NCBI RefSeq assembly: GCF_019222765.1 | Contig: NZ_CP078145.1 | Coordinates: 5,890,001-5,954,000, forward strand | Direction: 5' to 3' | Source of the DNA: Nocardia iowensis | GTDB taxonomy: Bacteria; Actinomycetota; Actinomycetes; Mycobacteriales; Mycobacteriaceae | DNA: 64,000 nucleotides | Shown: positions 7,917-16,943 of the stretch, one piece after another | How positions within the stretch are numbered: the first letter of the stretch is position 1 | Layout: every line of letters starts with the position of its first letter | Notes under the pieces: generated by a model | The model's database searches: none | What the model was told of the DNA's origin: nothing | What the model saw: the letters and a program-made list of their open reading frames with translations, nothing else | Position numbers and translations under genes: made by a program

Positions 7917-8861
7917 CTACTTCGGAACGTCGAGCGTGATACGGGCGGTCCCGCTCTCCGGGAACGTCGCCGACAACAAGTCGATGATCGAACCCGCGTC
8001 CACCCGAACGGGTTTCAGCACACTGGTGGCGGGTTTCAACGCGGTGGCGATATGCGCCAAGTCCGGTCCCAGCACCGCGAGATATTGATCGATCTGCCGC
8101 ACCAGCGGCCCGAGCGGCTCGTCCCAGACATGTTCACCCGCATAGGAATAACTCCGAAATCCTTCGATGAGGTGCACGACCTCGGGTAGCACCCTGGTGA
8201 AATCGTCGGCCCAGTCGCCGATCACCGGTCCGTACCCGTCGAAGTTTTCGGCGAGCTCCTGCCCCGTCAGATAGAGCCGGGTGATCGCGTCCCGCTTGTC
8301 GTGCAGCAGTTGCGCTGTCATCCGCAGTGTCCTGGTGAGGTTGGCGATCTCCTTTTCGCGCCCGGCGTAACCCTGGGACAGGATGGCGGCGAGTTGTTCG
8401 ATCTTCACCGGGTCGATCTGCGAGTTCAGCACATCCATCTTGGCCAGCGCCTCGCTCACCGTCGTCGCGATGCGCACCTGATGCGCGGGGATGACGCTGC
8501 CGTCGGTGAGATATGGGCCCGCCGAGCCGGTGGGGCGGAAATCCATGAACTGCTCCCCCGCCGCCGACAGGTTGCGCACGTGCACCTCGCTGCCGATCGG
8601 TACCCGATATTTCGCGTCCAGCTCGATCCGCACCGCGAGCCCGGTGCCGGTCGCGGTAATGGCGCGCACCTTGCCGATGCGCATACCGCGCAGGTCCACC
8701 TGGGAGGTCTGCATCAGCCCACCGGACGAATCCATCAGCACGGTAACGGTATTCGTCGTGCGCCGCGGATCGATGTCGAGCACCCCGACGGCCATATAAG
8801 CCGCGCACACCACCGTCATCACCAGCAGCAGTACCAGCGAGACCGGACCGGAGAGCTTCAT
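7917..8861 (-). CDS. mceF: MCE-family protein MceF
   Basis: 314 residues with an N-terminal membrane anchor (VSLVLLLVMTVVCAAYMAVGV) and an MCE/MlaD domain at about residues 35-115 (TVTVLMDSSGGLMQTSQVDLRGMRIGKVRAI). A long helical C-terminal half follows. In the family the Mce subunits form a hexameric tunnel crossing the periplasm and passing lipids to the YrbE permeases. The start overlaps the mceE stop as ATGA. The sixth Mce gene of the operon, hence F. Confidence 0.92.
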   Translation of the reverse strand: MKLSGPVSLVLLLVMTVVCAAYMAVGVLDIDPRRTTNTVTVLMDSSGGLMQTSQVDLRGMRIGKVRAITATGTGLAVRIELDAKYRVPIGSEVHVRNLSAAGEQFMDFRPTGSAGPYLTDGSVIPAHQVRIATTVSEALAKMDVLNSQIDPVKIEQLAAILSQGYAGREKEIANLTRTLRMTAQLLHDKRDAITRLYLTGQELAENFDGYGPVIGDWADDFTRVLPEVVHLIEGFRSYSYAGEHVWDEPLGPLVRQIDQYLAVLGPDLAHIATALKPATSVLKPVRVDAGSIIDLLSATFPESGTARITLDVPK

Positions 8862-9877
8862 CGGACCATTCCTATCGACCGCAGCACCTGGATCATCTCG
8901 TCCGAGCGCGCCGAGGCGTCGGTGGCGATCGCCTCCGCCGTCACTCGCTGCACCCGAATGTTCGGTGGTGCACTGAAGAAGGGGATCAGCTTGTCGCGCA
9001 ACAACCGGTTCATCACGTCGACGTTCATCGGGACCGTGCTGTCGGCGCTGGCGATGGTGAGCGCCGCGGGGGCGAGGATGGAGATGATGTCATGCAGGTC
9101 GCCCCGGATCGGCAGCGCGAGATCGGCCACGTAGCTGGCCAATTCACCGCCGTCGATGATCAGCTGGACCAAGCCGAACAGCACCTCGGACAGGCCTGCG
9201 GCGCGACTGGGTCCGAGGGTGAGGGTGCGGTCGACGTTGTCGTTGTTCGCCTCCAGCGTTGTCGTCACGCTGGCGGCCGCGGCGAGGATCCGGTCGAGAT
9301 CGTCGGTGTGCGTGGCGAGATCGTGCAGGGCGTTGCGCCCACCGGCCAGGATCCGCGCCAGATCGGCGGGGTCGGTCGGGAACGAGGCGTTGACACTGGC
9401 GACGAGCTCCTGCATTTCGCCGAACCGGCCGCCGGTGACAATATTCGACATCGCCCGCAGGATGTCTTCCACATTCGCGGCGGGCACGGTACGCGCACGC
9501 GGGATGACATCACCGTTCCCCAAGAACGGCGGACCGGTGTCGGGTGGTGCCTGCAACGCGATGTGAATGTCACCGAGGATCGTGCTCTGCCGCAGCTCCG
9601 CCGTCGCCGACTTGGGCAGTCGCACATCGGCTTTCAGATCAACGGTGGCGACAGCGGTATCGCCGATCAGCTCGATGCGGTCGAGCATGCCGACCTCGAC
9701 GCCCTCGGCGATGACCTTGGCCCGGTCGGGCAGGTTGAGTACGGACCCGAATTCGATCCTGATCGAGAAGGTGTCCCCCGCCAGGTAGGTACCGGGAATC
9801 GGGACGTCGGTCGCGCGGATACCGCAGCCGGTCAGCAGCAGGGCCACGGCGGCGAGCACGAGGAGCACACGCTTCAC
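8858..9877 (-). CDS. mceE: MCE-family lipoprotein MceE
   Basis: 339 residues. The signal peptide ends in a lipobox (ALLLTGC at about residues 13-19), as in LprK-type MceE proteins, so the protein is probably acylated and surface-held. The MCE domain follows (FSIRIEFGSVLNLPDRAKVIAEGVEVGML), then long helices. GTG 9877 was chosen because it puts the lipobox at the right depth and overlaps the mceD stop as GTGA. The same frame is open much further upstream, but that part is inside mceD. Confidence 0.93.
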   Translation of the reverse strand: MKRVLLVLAAVALLLTGCGIRATDVPIPGTYLAGDTFSIRIEFGSVLNLPDRAKVIAEGVEVGMLDRIELIGDTAVATVDLKADVRLPKSATAELRQSTILGDIHIALQAPPDTGPPFLGNGDVIPRARTVPAANVEDILRAMSNIVTGGRFGEMQELVASVNASFPTDPADLARILAGGRNALHDLATHTDDLDRILAAAASVTTTLEANNDNVDRTLTLGPSRAAGLSEVLFGLVQLIIDGGELASYVADLALPIRGDLHDIISILAPAALTIASADSTVPMNVDVMNRLLRDKLIPFFSAPPNIRVQRVTAEAIATDASARSDEMIQVLRSIGMVR

Positions 9878-10923
9878 GGCGCCCCCAACGATCCGAGGAT
9901 CACCTGGACCAGCCCCGGCTGGCTCCCGTCCGCCGACTCGTAGTGCGGCGGCCGATAGTTCACCCGCACCGCACCCGTAGCGGGGTCGAACATCTGAACC
10001 AGTTGCCCGGCCAGCGGCGGCAGCTGCACCAGCAGATCCACGATGCTGCCCGCCAGCACCGCGTAGCGGTGTACTTGCGGCACTATCCCGTCGAGGAACT
10101 CGTAGGACTGCTGGTCGTACTTGTCGACATTCCGAGCGATCACCGGCAAGAACTCGAGCCCGAGATCGACCGCCCTCGACAGTTGCGCGGAGAAGCCCTC
10201 CACCAGATGTATGCCGTTCTTCAGGTTGTCCAGCAGCACTTGCATATCCGGCCAGTTGGTAATGAACATCGTGGTGAGCAGATCCAAGTTGTCGATGAGC
10301 CTGCGGATCACCACATCTCGGTCGGCCGGATCGCCGATCACCTGAGACAAGCGCTGCAGCAGGGCATTCCACTGCGGACCGGTGCCGTCGAGGGTGCGGA
10401 CCGCGCCGGTGATCGTCTGGTCGAGCAAGGTGTCGGACGGCGCGCCCGGTGTCGGCGACTGCTGTGCGCCGAGCAGGTCGCCGGATAGTCGCCCGAGCGC
10501 ATCGAGTGCGTCGCTGATGCCGACCGGTGTCCTGGTGCGCTCCAGCGGAAGGCACCGCGCGGTATCGAATTTCGGTCCGCCGGTGTAGGTCTTGGTCAGC
10601 TCGACGTGCCGGTCGGTGACGATCGAGCTCGACATGGTCACCGCTTCGACATCCGCGGGCAGCTCGAGCTTGCCGTCGATAGTCAACGTCACCCGCATGC
10701 GGTCGCCGCGCGCCTCGATCCCCGAGACGGTGCCGATCTCGACGCCCAGCATGGTGACGCTGTTGCCTTCGTAAAGCCCGACGGTGTCGGTGAATTCGGC
10801 GCACATGGTCTGTTCGACAGGCTGCACACGGTCGATCCAGGTCGCGCCGCTCACCCCGACAACCACCGCCACGGTGACCAACACAGCGCCGACGATCAAC
10901 CCGGTTTTGCCCCAGCCCCGCAT
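9874..10923 (-). CDS. mceD: MCE-family protein MceD
   Basis: 349 residues: membrane anchor GLIVGAVLVTVAVVVGV, MCE domain (CAEFTDTVGLYEGNSVTMLGVEIGTVSGI), helical middle and a Pro-rich tail. ATG 10923 overlaps the mceC stop as ATGA and is preferred over an in-frame GTG at 10953. Fourth Mce subunit; predicted part of the lipid-import tunnel. Confidence 0.92.
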   Translation of the reverse strand: MRGWGKTGLIVGAVLVTVAVVVGVSGATWIDRVQPVEQTMCAEFTDTVGLYEGNSVTMLGVEIGTVSGIEARGDRMRVTLTIDGKLELPADVEAVTMSSSIVTDRHVELTKTYTGGPKFDTARCLPLERTRTPVGISDALDALGRLSGDLLGAQQSPTPGAPSDTLLDQTITGAVRTLDGTGPQWNALLQRLSQVIGDPADRDVVIRRLIDNLDLLTTMFITNWPDMQVLLDNLKNGIHLVEGFSAQLSRAVDLGLEFLPVIARNVDKYDQQSYEFLDGIVPQVHRYAVLAGSIVDLLVQLPPLAGQLVQMFDPATGAVRVNYRPPHYESADGSQPGLVQVILGSLGAP

Positions 10924-11969
10924 CAGCACGCCCTCCCCTCGAACGGAATGCACAGTGCCGGACCGCGTACCACGCTGGCGGACTGATCGATGGTCACCCC
11001 ATCGGCGCCGAGCATGGCCGAGATCTTCCCGATGAAGTCCTTGATCCCCGCGACGACCGTGTCGAGCCGCCCGGGGTCTTGCACGAGCTTGTTGAACAGC
11101 TCCTCGAATTCGGCCACCGACGGTTCGATCGAGTCACCGTAGGCCATTACCGGTCGATGGATCACCGCGAACAACCGTTTGAGCAGTTCGAAGACCTGGA
11201 TCACCTCGCCCCGGCGCTGCCCGAGCACCAAGGCGACACCACCGAGTTCACGCACGAAGTCGGCGAGCACCGCCCGGTCGGTCGCGATCGCGCCGACGTA
11301 TTCATCGGATACCCGCACCGCCGAGTCCAGTTGCTCGGACCGGTCGGCCAGCACACCGGACAAGTCGTTGAAGTTACCGATGATCGACCGCACCGCGTCC
11401 GGCTGACCGGCCAGCGCGGCGTTCACCTCGGCAATGGTGCTGCGCAGGGTGGTGCCGTCGACTTGGCTCAGCACCGGGGTGGCGACGTCGATGATGTCGG
11501 TCAGCTCGAACGGGGTGGTGGTGCGTTCCGGCGGAATGTGCTTGCCGCCCAGCGCTCGCTCCCCCTGCGGAGCGAGCGACAGGTAGTGCCCACCGATCGG
11601 CGTCAGCATCTTCACCTCGACCGACGAACTCTCACCGACGTGCACCTCGCGATCCACCCCGAAACGCACCTCCACGTGGTCACCGACCAACTCCACCGAG
11701 CGGACCTGCCCTACCTTGATGCCCGCGATCCGCACCTCGTCGCCGGTGCGGGCGCCACCCGAGGTGCGGAAGTCCGCGATATAGGACTGCTCCCCGAACG
11801 GCACGACATACAGCACCGCGGCGGCGAGCAGGCCGAGCACGCTCAACAGCACACCGGCGATCCCCCACCGCAATTGCGACCAGGAGTCCGATTTCTCGGC
11901 CCGCAGCTGTTTGATCGCACCGAGCAACCGAACCGGTATTCCGGCCAGTTGTGTTGCCGCACCGGTCAT
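10923..11969 (-). CDS. mceC: MCE-family protein MceC
   Basis: 348 residues. An unusually long cytoplasmic N-terminus of about 40 residues precedes the membrane anchor (GIAGVLLSVLGLLAAAVLYVV) and the MCE domain (YIADFRTSGGARTGDEVRIAGIKVGQVRSV). The C-terminal helices end in ALCIPFEGRAC. The ATG at 11969 overlaps the mceB stop as ATGA; a GTG six bases upstream is less likely. Third Mce subunit of the operon. Confidence 0.92.
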   Translation of the reverse strand: MTGAATQLAGIPVRLLGAIKQLRAEKSDSWSQLRWGIAGVLLSVLGLLAAAVLYVVPFGEQSYIADFRTSGGARTGDEVRIAGIKVGQVRSVELVGDHVEVRFGVDREVHVGESSSVEVKMLTPIGGHYLSLAPQGERALGGKHIPPERTTTPFELTDIIDVATPVLSQVDGTTLRSTIAEVNAALAGQPDAVRSIIGNFNDLSGVLADRSEQLDSAVRVSDEYVGAIATDRAVLADFVRELGGVALVLGQRRGEVIQVFELLKRLFAVIHRPVMAYGDSIEPSVAEFEELFNKLVQDPGRLDTVVAGIKDFIGKISAMLGADGVTIDQSASVVRGPALCIPFEGRAC

Positions 11970-12973
11970 TTGCACACCACCAGCTTCTGATTGCCGAGCA
12001 CGACATTGCCGATGCCAGGGACGCCGAGCTCACCGCCCGCACACGAATACGTCTTCGCCTCGCCACTGGCCGGGAGGTTCTGGTTGAGCCCCGAAATCAA
12101 AGACGGCATCAGCGATAGGATTTCGACCAGCTGATCGGTCTGCGGCAGCAGCCTGCGCAACAACCCGTCCAAGGGCAGATAGCTGTCGTCGTAGGCTGCC
12201 TGCACCTCTTCGATCAGCGGGATGATCGGCACCAACGTGCGGTTCGCCTGCTCGATGGCTTTGATGATCGTCGCGGTGCGGCTGCCGAACTGGTTCAGCA
12301 CTCCGTTGAGCTGTTTGACGAGATCGCCCACCGCCGCGGACTTGCCACCGATCGAGCGAGAAATCTCGCCGAGGTTGTGGATCAGCAACACGATCACCGC
12401 CTCGCTGCTCTTCGCGTGTTCGGTGAGCTGGTCCAGATCGGCGAGCGCGGGGCCGATTCCACTGCCGTCGCCCTGCAGCACGCGCAACATGTTCATGCCG
12501 AACTGGTTGAGCTGGGCCGTGTCCAGGGTCTCGAACAATGGTTTGAAGCCGTTGAAGAGTTTGGATACGTCGAAACTCGGGATGGTACGTTCCACCGGAA
12601 TCGTGGCGCCCGCCGCGAGGCGCGTGCCGCCGGACTTCGCGGTCAACAGTTCGATGTAGCGCTGCCCGATCAGATCCTGGTATCGCACCGCCGCTTCGGT
12701 GTTGTCGTATACCGGACGCTGCCGATCGACGGTGAACCGGACCCGGGCATGGGTGCCGTCCAACTCGACATTTTCGACCTTCCCGACGGCCACCCCCGAC
12801 ATCCGAACCGTATCTCCGGCGTACAGCCCCGAGATATCGGTGAAGACAGCGTCATACGAGACCTTGTCCTCCGGCACCGGCGTATTCAGCGCGGCGACAA
12901 TGAAAGCCGAGCACACCGCGACGATCGCGACGAAGACACCGAGCTTGATGGCGGCGGCGGTGACACTGTTCAT
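11966..12973 (-). CDS. mceB: MCE-family protein MceB
   Basis: 335 residues with an N-terminal anchor (IKLGVFVAIVAVCSAFIVAAL) and an MCE domain (YDAVFTDISGLYAGDTVRMSGVAVGKVENVEL). Long amphipathic helices follow, and the tail carries two Cys (TYSCAGG, LVVCK). It overlaps mceA by ATGA and mceC by ATGA, so translation of the subunits is coupled. Second Mce subunit. Confidence 0.92.
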   Translation of the reverse strand: MNSVTAAAIKLGVFVAIVAVCSAFIVAALNTPVPEDKVSYDAVFTDISGLYAGDTVRMSGVAVGKVENVELDGTHARVRFTVDRQRPVYDNTEAAVRYQDLIGQRYIELLTAKSGGTRLAAGATIPVERTIPSFDVSKLFNGFKPLFETLDTAQLNQFGMNMLRVLQGDGSGIGPALADLDQLTEHAKSSEAVIVLLIHNLGEISRSIGGKSAAVGDLVKQLNGVLNQFGSRTATIIKAIEQANRTLVPIIPLIEEVQAAYDDSYLPLDGLLRRLLPQTDQLVEILSLMPSLISGLNQNLPASGEAKTYSCAGGELGVPGIGNVVLGNQKLVVCK

Positions 12974-13998
12974 CGCGGCACTCCAATGATCGAATCCGCG
13001 AGGTAGGGCATGTTCTTCACGATCACCTCGAGTTGGAGCTGCACCCGGCCGTCGATCACCGGGAACGCGCTGTCGATGCGGGCAAGCAAGGCGGGCAGCC
13101 GGTTGTACGCGGGCGCGACCGTGCCGATCGACGCGCTGATCGGCACGACCAGATCCAGCACTCCGCCGATGATGGCGGCCAACTCCGGGTTGTCCCTGCG
13201 CAAGATATCGGTCACGGGCAGCAGCAGAGCGGTGTCCAACGCCGACAGCGCATGCTTCGTCCGCTCCCGGTTCTCGACGGTGCCGAAATACTCACTGTTG
13301 TCGAGCACTCCGAGGATCACGTCGATGACCGGCGGCGTCGTCTCCGCGACACCCGTGCCGACGTCGGCGCCGATACCCAGGTAATGACCAAGTGGCGCAC
13401 GCTGATTCACGGCGAGCACCCTGGCGGTGGCGAAGAACGACTGCACCGCGGGCCCGAGCGAGGCGGTGTTGTCCAGTAGTAGATCGAACAGTGCGCGCAC
13501 GGTGTCGGAATCGAGTACCTGGGTCAGCCGCGCCGCCCTGCGGAACACGCTCGACACGGTCGCGTTGCTCGCGTTGGCGCCGATGAACAGGGTGGTGTTC
13601 TCCGGCAACCGGCCGCCCTTGCCGGTGTTCACCAATTCGATTGCGCTGGAACCGAAGATGTTCGACGAGGTGAACCGCGCCGACACGTCGTCGGTCAGCG
13701 CCGCGGCCTGGGTGCGATCCAATTCCAGCTCGATGCGCTGGTGCCCGTAGCCGACGGTATCGACCGCGCGCACGGTGCCGATCGCGAAGCCGCGGAACTT
13801 CACCTCCGCGCCCGGCGCGAGGCCCTCGCCCAGAGTGGCGGCGTCGATGGTGAGGGTGAACCGGTCGGCGAACTTGCCTTGCGCGTACTGCGTGGTGAAC
13901 ACCGCCACCACCACGATGACCGCGGCGACAACCACCCCGCGCAGCCGTAGCATCCACCGCCCCGCGGTCCGTCCCGAATGATCAACGAATATCGGCAT
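12970..13998 (-). CDS. mceA: MCE-family protein MceA
   Basis: 342 residues: N-terminal anchor (VVVAAVIVVVAVFTTQYA), MCE domain (FTLTIDAATLGEGLAPGAEVKFRGFAIGTVRAV) and a helical C-terminal half. It begins 3 bp after yrbEB. First Mce subunit. The cluster lacks an Mkl/MceG ATPase, as is usual for mce loci, so the ATPase must be encoded elsewhere. The imported lipid cannot be deduced; no KstR-like site was found upstream, so a sterol (Mce4-like) role is not supported. Confidence 0.92.
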   Translation of the reverse strand: MPIFVDHSGRTAGRWMLRLRGVVVAAVIVVVAVFTTQYAQGKFADRFTLTIDAATLGEGLAPGAEVKFRGFAIGTVRAVDTVGYGHQRIELELDRTQAAALTDDVSARFTSSNIFGSSAIELVNTGKGGRLPENTTLFIGANASNATVSSVFRRAARLTQVLDSDTVRALFDLLLDNTASLGPAVQSFFATARVLAVNQRAPLGHYLGIGADVGTGVAETTPPVIDVILGVLDNSEYFGTVENRERTKHALSALDTALLLPVTDILRRDNPELAAIIGGVLDLVVPISASIGTVAPAYNRLPALLARIDSAFPVIDGRVQLQLEVIVKNMPYLADSIIGVPR

Positions 13999-14001
13999 GC
14001 G

Positions 14002-14871
14002 TCACCCCGAGATCTTGATTCCGACGTCGAGACCCCAGAAGACGATCGTCATGATCATGTCCGCGACCACCACGAGCACGAGGCTCGCTCGGATCGCCCG
14101 GCCGGACGCGCGGCCGACGCCCTCAGGCCCGCCGGTCGCGTAGAACCCTTGGTAGCCGTGGATCAGGATGATCATCACCACGAAGACCGTCGCCTTGATC
14201 AGCGACGCGATCACGTCGCCGGGTTGCAGAAAGGCGTCGAAATAGTGATAGTAGGTGCCCGAGGACTGTCCGTGCAGCACGTTGACGACCACCGCACAGG
14301 AGAGGTAACTCAGGATCAGCGTCAGCAGGTAGAGCGGGACAATGGTGATCATGCCCGCGATCACCCTGGTGGTCACCACGAACGGAATCGGCCGGATGCC
14401 AATGGCTTCCAGCGCGTCGATCTCCTCGGAGATGCGCATCGCGCCGATCTCGGCGGTCATCCGGCACCCTGCCTGGGCCGCGAAGCCGATCGCGGCGACC
14501 ATGGGCGCCATCTCTCTGGTGTTCGCGTAGGCGGAGACGAAGCCGGTGAGCGGACCCATGCCGACCATGTTCAGCGCGGTGAATCCCTCGACGCCGATCG
14601 AGCCGCCGACCGCGATGCCCAGGAAGATCAGCACCGCCACCGTGCCGCCGCCGACGATGATATTGCCGCTACCCCAGGTGATGTCGGTGAGGGTGAGCAT
14701 CGTCTGCCTGCGGTAGGCGCGCAGCGTGTGCGGCACCGCGGCGAGCACATGAACGACGAAAGTCAGCTGGTGACCGAGCGATTCGAAGAGGGCCAGCGGC
14801 CCGCGCGTGCCGCGCTCGACGAGGCGACCGGCCCGGCCGAACGGCCGATACTGGGCGGGAACTTCCGTCAT
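14002..14871 (-). CDS. yrbEB: YrbE/MlaE-family permease B
   Basis: 289 residues, about six membrane segments, MlaE fold. The conserved coupling-helix motif ISEEIDALEAIGIRP sits near residue 145, and ALNMVGMGPL and AGCRMTAEIGAMR are family stretches. ATG 14871 overlaps the last base of the yrbEA stop (TGATG). The frame is open further upstream, but that would lie inside yrbEA. With YrbEA it forms the inner-membrane lipid permease fed by the Mce tunnel. Confidence 0.93.
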   Translation of the reverse strand: MTEVPAQYRPFGRAGRLVERGTRGPLALFESLGHQLTFVVHVLAAVPHTLRAYRRQTMLTLTDITWGSGNIIVGGGTVAVLIFLGIAVGGSIGVEGFTALNMVGMGPLTGFVSAYANTREMAPMVAAIGFAAQAGCRMTAEIGAMRISEEIDALEAIGIRPIPFVVTTRVIAGMITIVPLYLLTLILSYLSCAVVVNVLHGQSSGTYYHYFDAFLQPGDVIASLIKATVFVVMIILIHGYQGFYATGGPEGVGRASGRAIRASLVLVVVADMIMTIVFWGLDVGIKISG

Positions 14872-15680
14872 CAGCCCACCTTTTGCGGCAGGAACATCGA
14901 AACCAGCTGGGTGATCACGAGATTCACGCCGAAGGCGGCGATCACCCCGATCACCACGGCCGCGTTCACCGCGTTCGCGACGCCCTTCGGCCCATGCGTC
15001 GCTTCCAATCCACGCTGACACGCGACGATCAGCACGATCACCCCGAAGATGACCGACTTCACGATCGCCACCGCGAGATCGGCCATCGTCGCGAATGCCG
15101 CGAAGGAAGACAGGTAGCTGCCCGGAGTCACGCCTTGGAACCCGACCGCCACCACATAACCGGTGAACACCCCCATGAAAATGACCAGCAGGCACAGCAG
15201 CGGCGTCAGCACGATCATCGCCGCCAACCGCGGCGCGACCAGCCGGCGCACGGGATCGATCCCCATGGTGCGCAACGCATCCACCTCCTCGCGGATCGTG
15301 CGCGCGCCCAAATCAGACGCGATCGCCGACCCGGCCGCACCGCCGAGCAGCAGCGCGGTGACCATCGGCGCACCCTGCCGGATGACACCGAGCCCGCCCG
15401 CCGCACCGGCCACCGAGGTGGCTCCCACCTGCTGAGTCAGACTTCCGACCTGCACCGAGACGATCACGCCGAATGGAATCGCCACCAGCACAGCGGGAAT
15501 CGCGGTTACGCTGACGATGAACCAGCCCTGCTGCAGGGTGTCCCGCCAGGGATGGCGCAGCTTGATGATGTCGGTGACGAGGTAGTTGAACGCGGCGACC
15601 GCGAGTTGCAGTGTCCGGCCGAAGGTCCGCAGACTAGTGAGAACCAGATCAAATCCCCAGCGCGCCAGTGGCTCGGACAT
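14871..15680 (-). CDS. yrbEA: YrbE/MlaE-family permease A
   Basis: About 269 residues from ATG 15680. MlaE permease fold with GWFIVSVTAIPAVLVAIPFGVIVSVQ, SAIASDLGARTIREEVDALRTMGIDP (coupling motif) and RRLVAPRLAAMIV. An in-frame GTG at 15767 would add 29 residues unlike YrbE N-termini (Gly-rich), so the ATG is preferred; this is not certain. First gene of the yrbEAB-mceABCDEF-mas operon. The divergent dehydrogenase gene lies about 220 bp away, with a palindrome between them. Confidence 0.88.
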   Translation of the reverse strand: MSEPLARWGFDLVLTSLRTFGRTLQLAVAAFNYLVTDIIKLRHPWRDTLQQGWFIVSVTAIPAVLVAIPFGVIVSVQVGSLTQQVGATSVAGAAGGLGVIRQGAPMVTALLLGGAAGSAIASDLGARTIREEVDALRTMGIDPVRRLVAPRLAAMIVLTPLLCLLVIFMGVFTGYVVAVGFQGVTPGSYLSSFAAFATMADLAVAIVKSVIFGVIVLIVACQRGLEATHGPKGVANAVNAAVVIGVIAAFGVNLVITQLVSMFLPQKVG

Positions 15681-15776
15681 CCGCGCGACCCTGTCCACGA
15701 CCACCGCTACCTCGATTCCGCCGGCTCCACCCCCGACGCCGCACAATTTAGCCGACTGATATGTCACTCTGTGGTG

Positions 15777-15790
15777 GATTCGACCGAATC
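15777..15790. promoter_or_regulatory. palindrome upstream of the mce operon
   Basis: GATTCGACCGAATC: two perfect 6-bp arms with a 2-bp centre, in the divergent gap between the mce operon and the 2-hydroxyacid dehydrogenase gene. The symmetry fits a TetR-type operator. The paired TetR regulators at the end of the mce operon are natural candidates, by context only. Confidence 0.45.
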
Positions 15791-15903
15791 ATTCCACTGA
15801 CTGAGACAGCCGGGCAGCGGAATGAACAAATACGTGCCACTCGGTCGGTTTGCCGGAAAATGTCCGGACGGAAGCCGTGGACGAGACCGCTAACCTGGCC
15901 TGC

Positions 15904-16815
15904 ATGGCGGTCATTGTTCTGGTGCCGGACGACTACGGCATCACGGCCATGTCCGGAATCGACGGCGTGCGCCCGATGCGATACCACCCGGGCGAGCCGC
16001 TGCCGGACGGGTCCGAGCACGCGGAAGTGCTGGTACCGCAGCTCCTTTCCCGCGCCGACACGGTCGACCTGAACCGACTGCCGAAACTGCGGCTGGTGCA
16101 GCTGCTCACTGCGGGCGCCGACGGCTGGATCGGCAAGCTTCCCGACGGAGTTCGGGTGTCCACCGGTCGCGGCGCGCACGGCGCCAGCTCGGCCGAATGG
16201 GTAATGGCCGCGCTGCTGCATATCTATCGCGAGCTCGGCAGGTTCGTCGACGCCCAGCGCGCGCAGCATTGGCTGTCGCACCAATCGGATACCCTCGTGG
16301 GCAAGCGGATTCTCGTGGTCGGCGCGGGCGACCTGGCCGGCGAACTCGTCCGTAGGCTCGCCGGTTTCGACACCGTGGTGACGCTCGTCGGCACGCGAGC
16401 CCGCGACGGGGTGCGCAGCATCGATGAACTACCCGGCCTGCTCGGCGGCCAGGACGTCGTGGTGCTGACCGTCCCGGTCACCAGCCGCACCACTGGCATG
16501 GTCGACGCCGCCTTCCTCGCCGCGATGAAGGACAACGCCGTCCTGGTGAACATCGCCCGCGGCCCCATTGTCAACACGAATGCCCTACTGGCCGAATTGA
16601 ATTCGGGCCGCTTACGTGCCGCCCTCGACGTCACCGACCCCGAACCGCTGCCGCCGGGCCATCCGCTGTGGACGGCCCCCAACCTCCTGCTCACCCCGCA
16701 CGTCGGCGGCAACAGCTCCGGCAGGCGCGAACGCGGCTATGCCGTCGCTCGCGCCGAGATCACCCGCTTCGTCGCAGGCGAGGATCCGAAAAACCTGGTC
16801 CGCGGCGAGTATTGA
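15904..16815 (+). CDS. D-isomer-specific 2-hydroxyacid dehydrogenase, NAD-binding
   Basis: 303 residues. The Rossmann dinucleotide motif is VVGAGDLAGELVRRL (about residues 139-153). The family signature region is DNAVLVNIARGPIVNTNALLAELNSG and the catalytic His is in LTPHVGGNSSG. The Arg of ARG fits the substrate-binding position. It is shorter than the typical 320-330 residues but complete. ATG 15904 is preferred over an upstream in-frame ATG at 15850 because the protein then opens directly with the first beta strand (AVIVLVPDDYGI). Substrate unknown; members reduce 2-oxoacids. It is transcribed away from the mce operon. Confidence 0.87.
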   Translation: MAVIVLVPDDYGITAMSGIDGVRPMRYHPGEPLPDGSEHAEVLVPQLLSRADTVDLNRLPKLRLVQLLTAGADGWIGKLPDGVRVSTGRGAHGASSAEWVMAALLHIYRELGRFVDAQRAQHWLSHQSDTLVGKRILVVGAGDLAGELVRRLAGFDTVVTLVGTRARDGVRSIDELPGLLGGQDVVVLTVPVTSRTTGMVDAAFLAAMKDNAVLVNIARGPIVNTNALLAELNSGRLRAALDVTDPEPLPPGHPLWTAPNLLLTPHVGGNSSGRRERGYAVARAEITRFVAGEDPKNLVRGEY

Positions 16816-16898
16816 GTCGGGCACGGCCCCCGCGCGGGTGATCGCTCCATCACGTTCGACGAGGGTTGACCGAGTCCGAGCCGGGGCGTACCGTCGGT

Positions 16899-16925
16899 TT
16901 TGACACTTTCACAAATCTTGTCAAA
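16899..16925. promoter_or_regulatory. putative operator/promoter of the TetR-RPH-like cassette
   Basis: TTTGACA at 16899-16905 and TGTCAAA at 16919-16925 form a 7-bp inverted repeat. The left arm contains a consensus -35 hexamer TTGACA. It ends 18 bp before the chosen TetR start, which fits autorepression. Also visible is GTCAAACTGAC just downstream, a second small palindrome. Confidence 0.4.
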
Positions 16926-16943
16926 CTGACGAATGTCGAGGCT

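Noticed and set aside
8858..10804. MceE read as a 648-residue protein
   Set aside because: The extra N-terminal half is mceD in the wrong frame; the lipoprotein signal at GTG 9877 marks the real start.
11553..11578. Perfect 10-bp inverted repeat CGCTCGCTCC/GGAGCGAGCG
   Set aside because: It lies in the middle of mceC coding sequence and resembles the SER element core only by base composition; no operon junction here.
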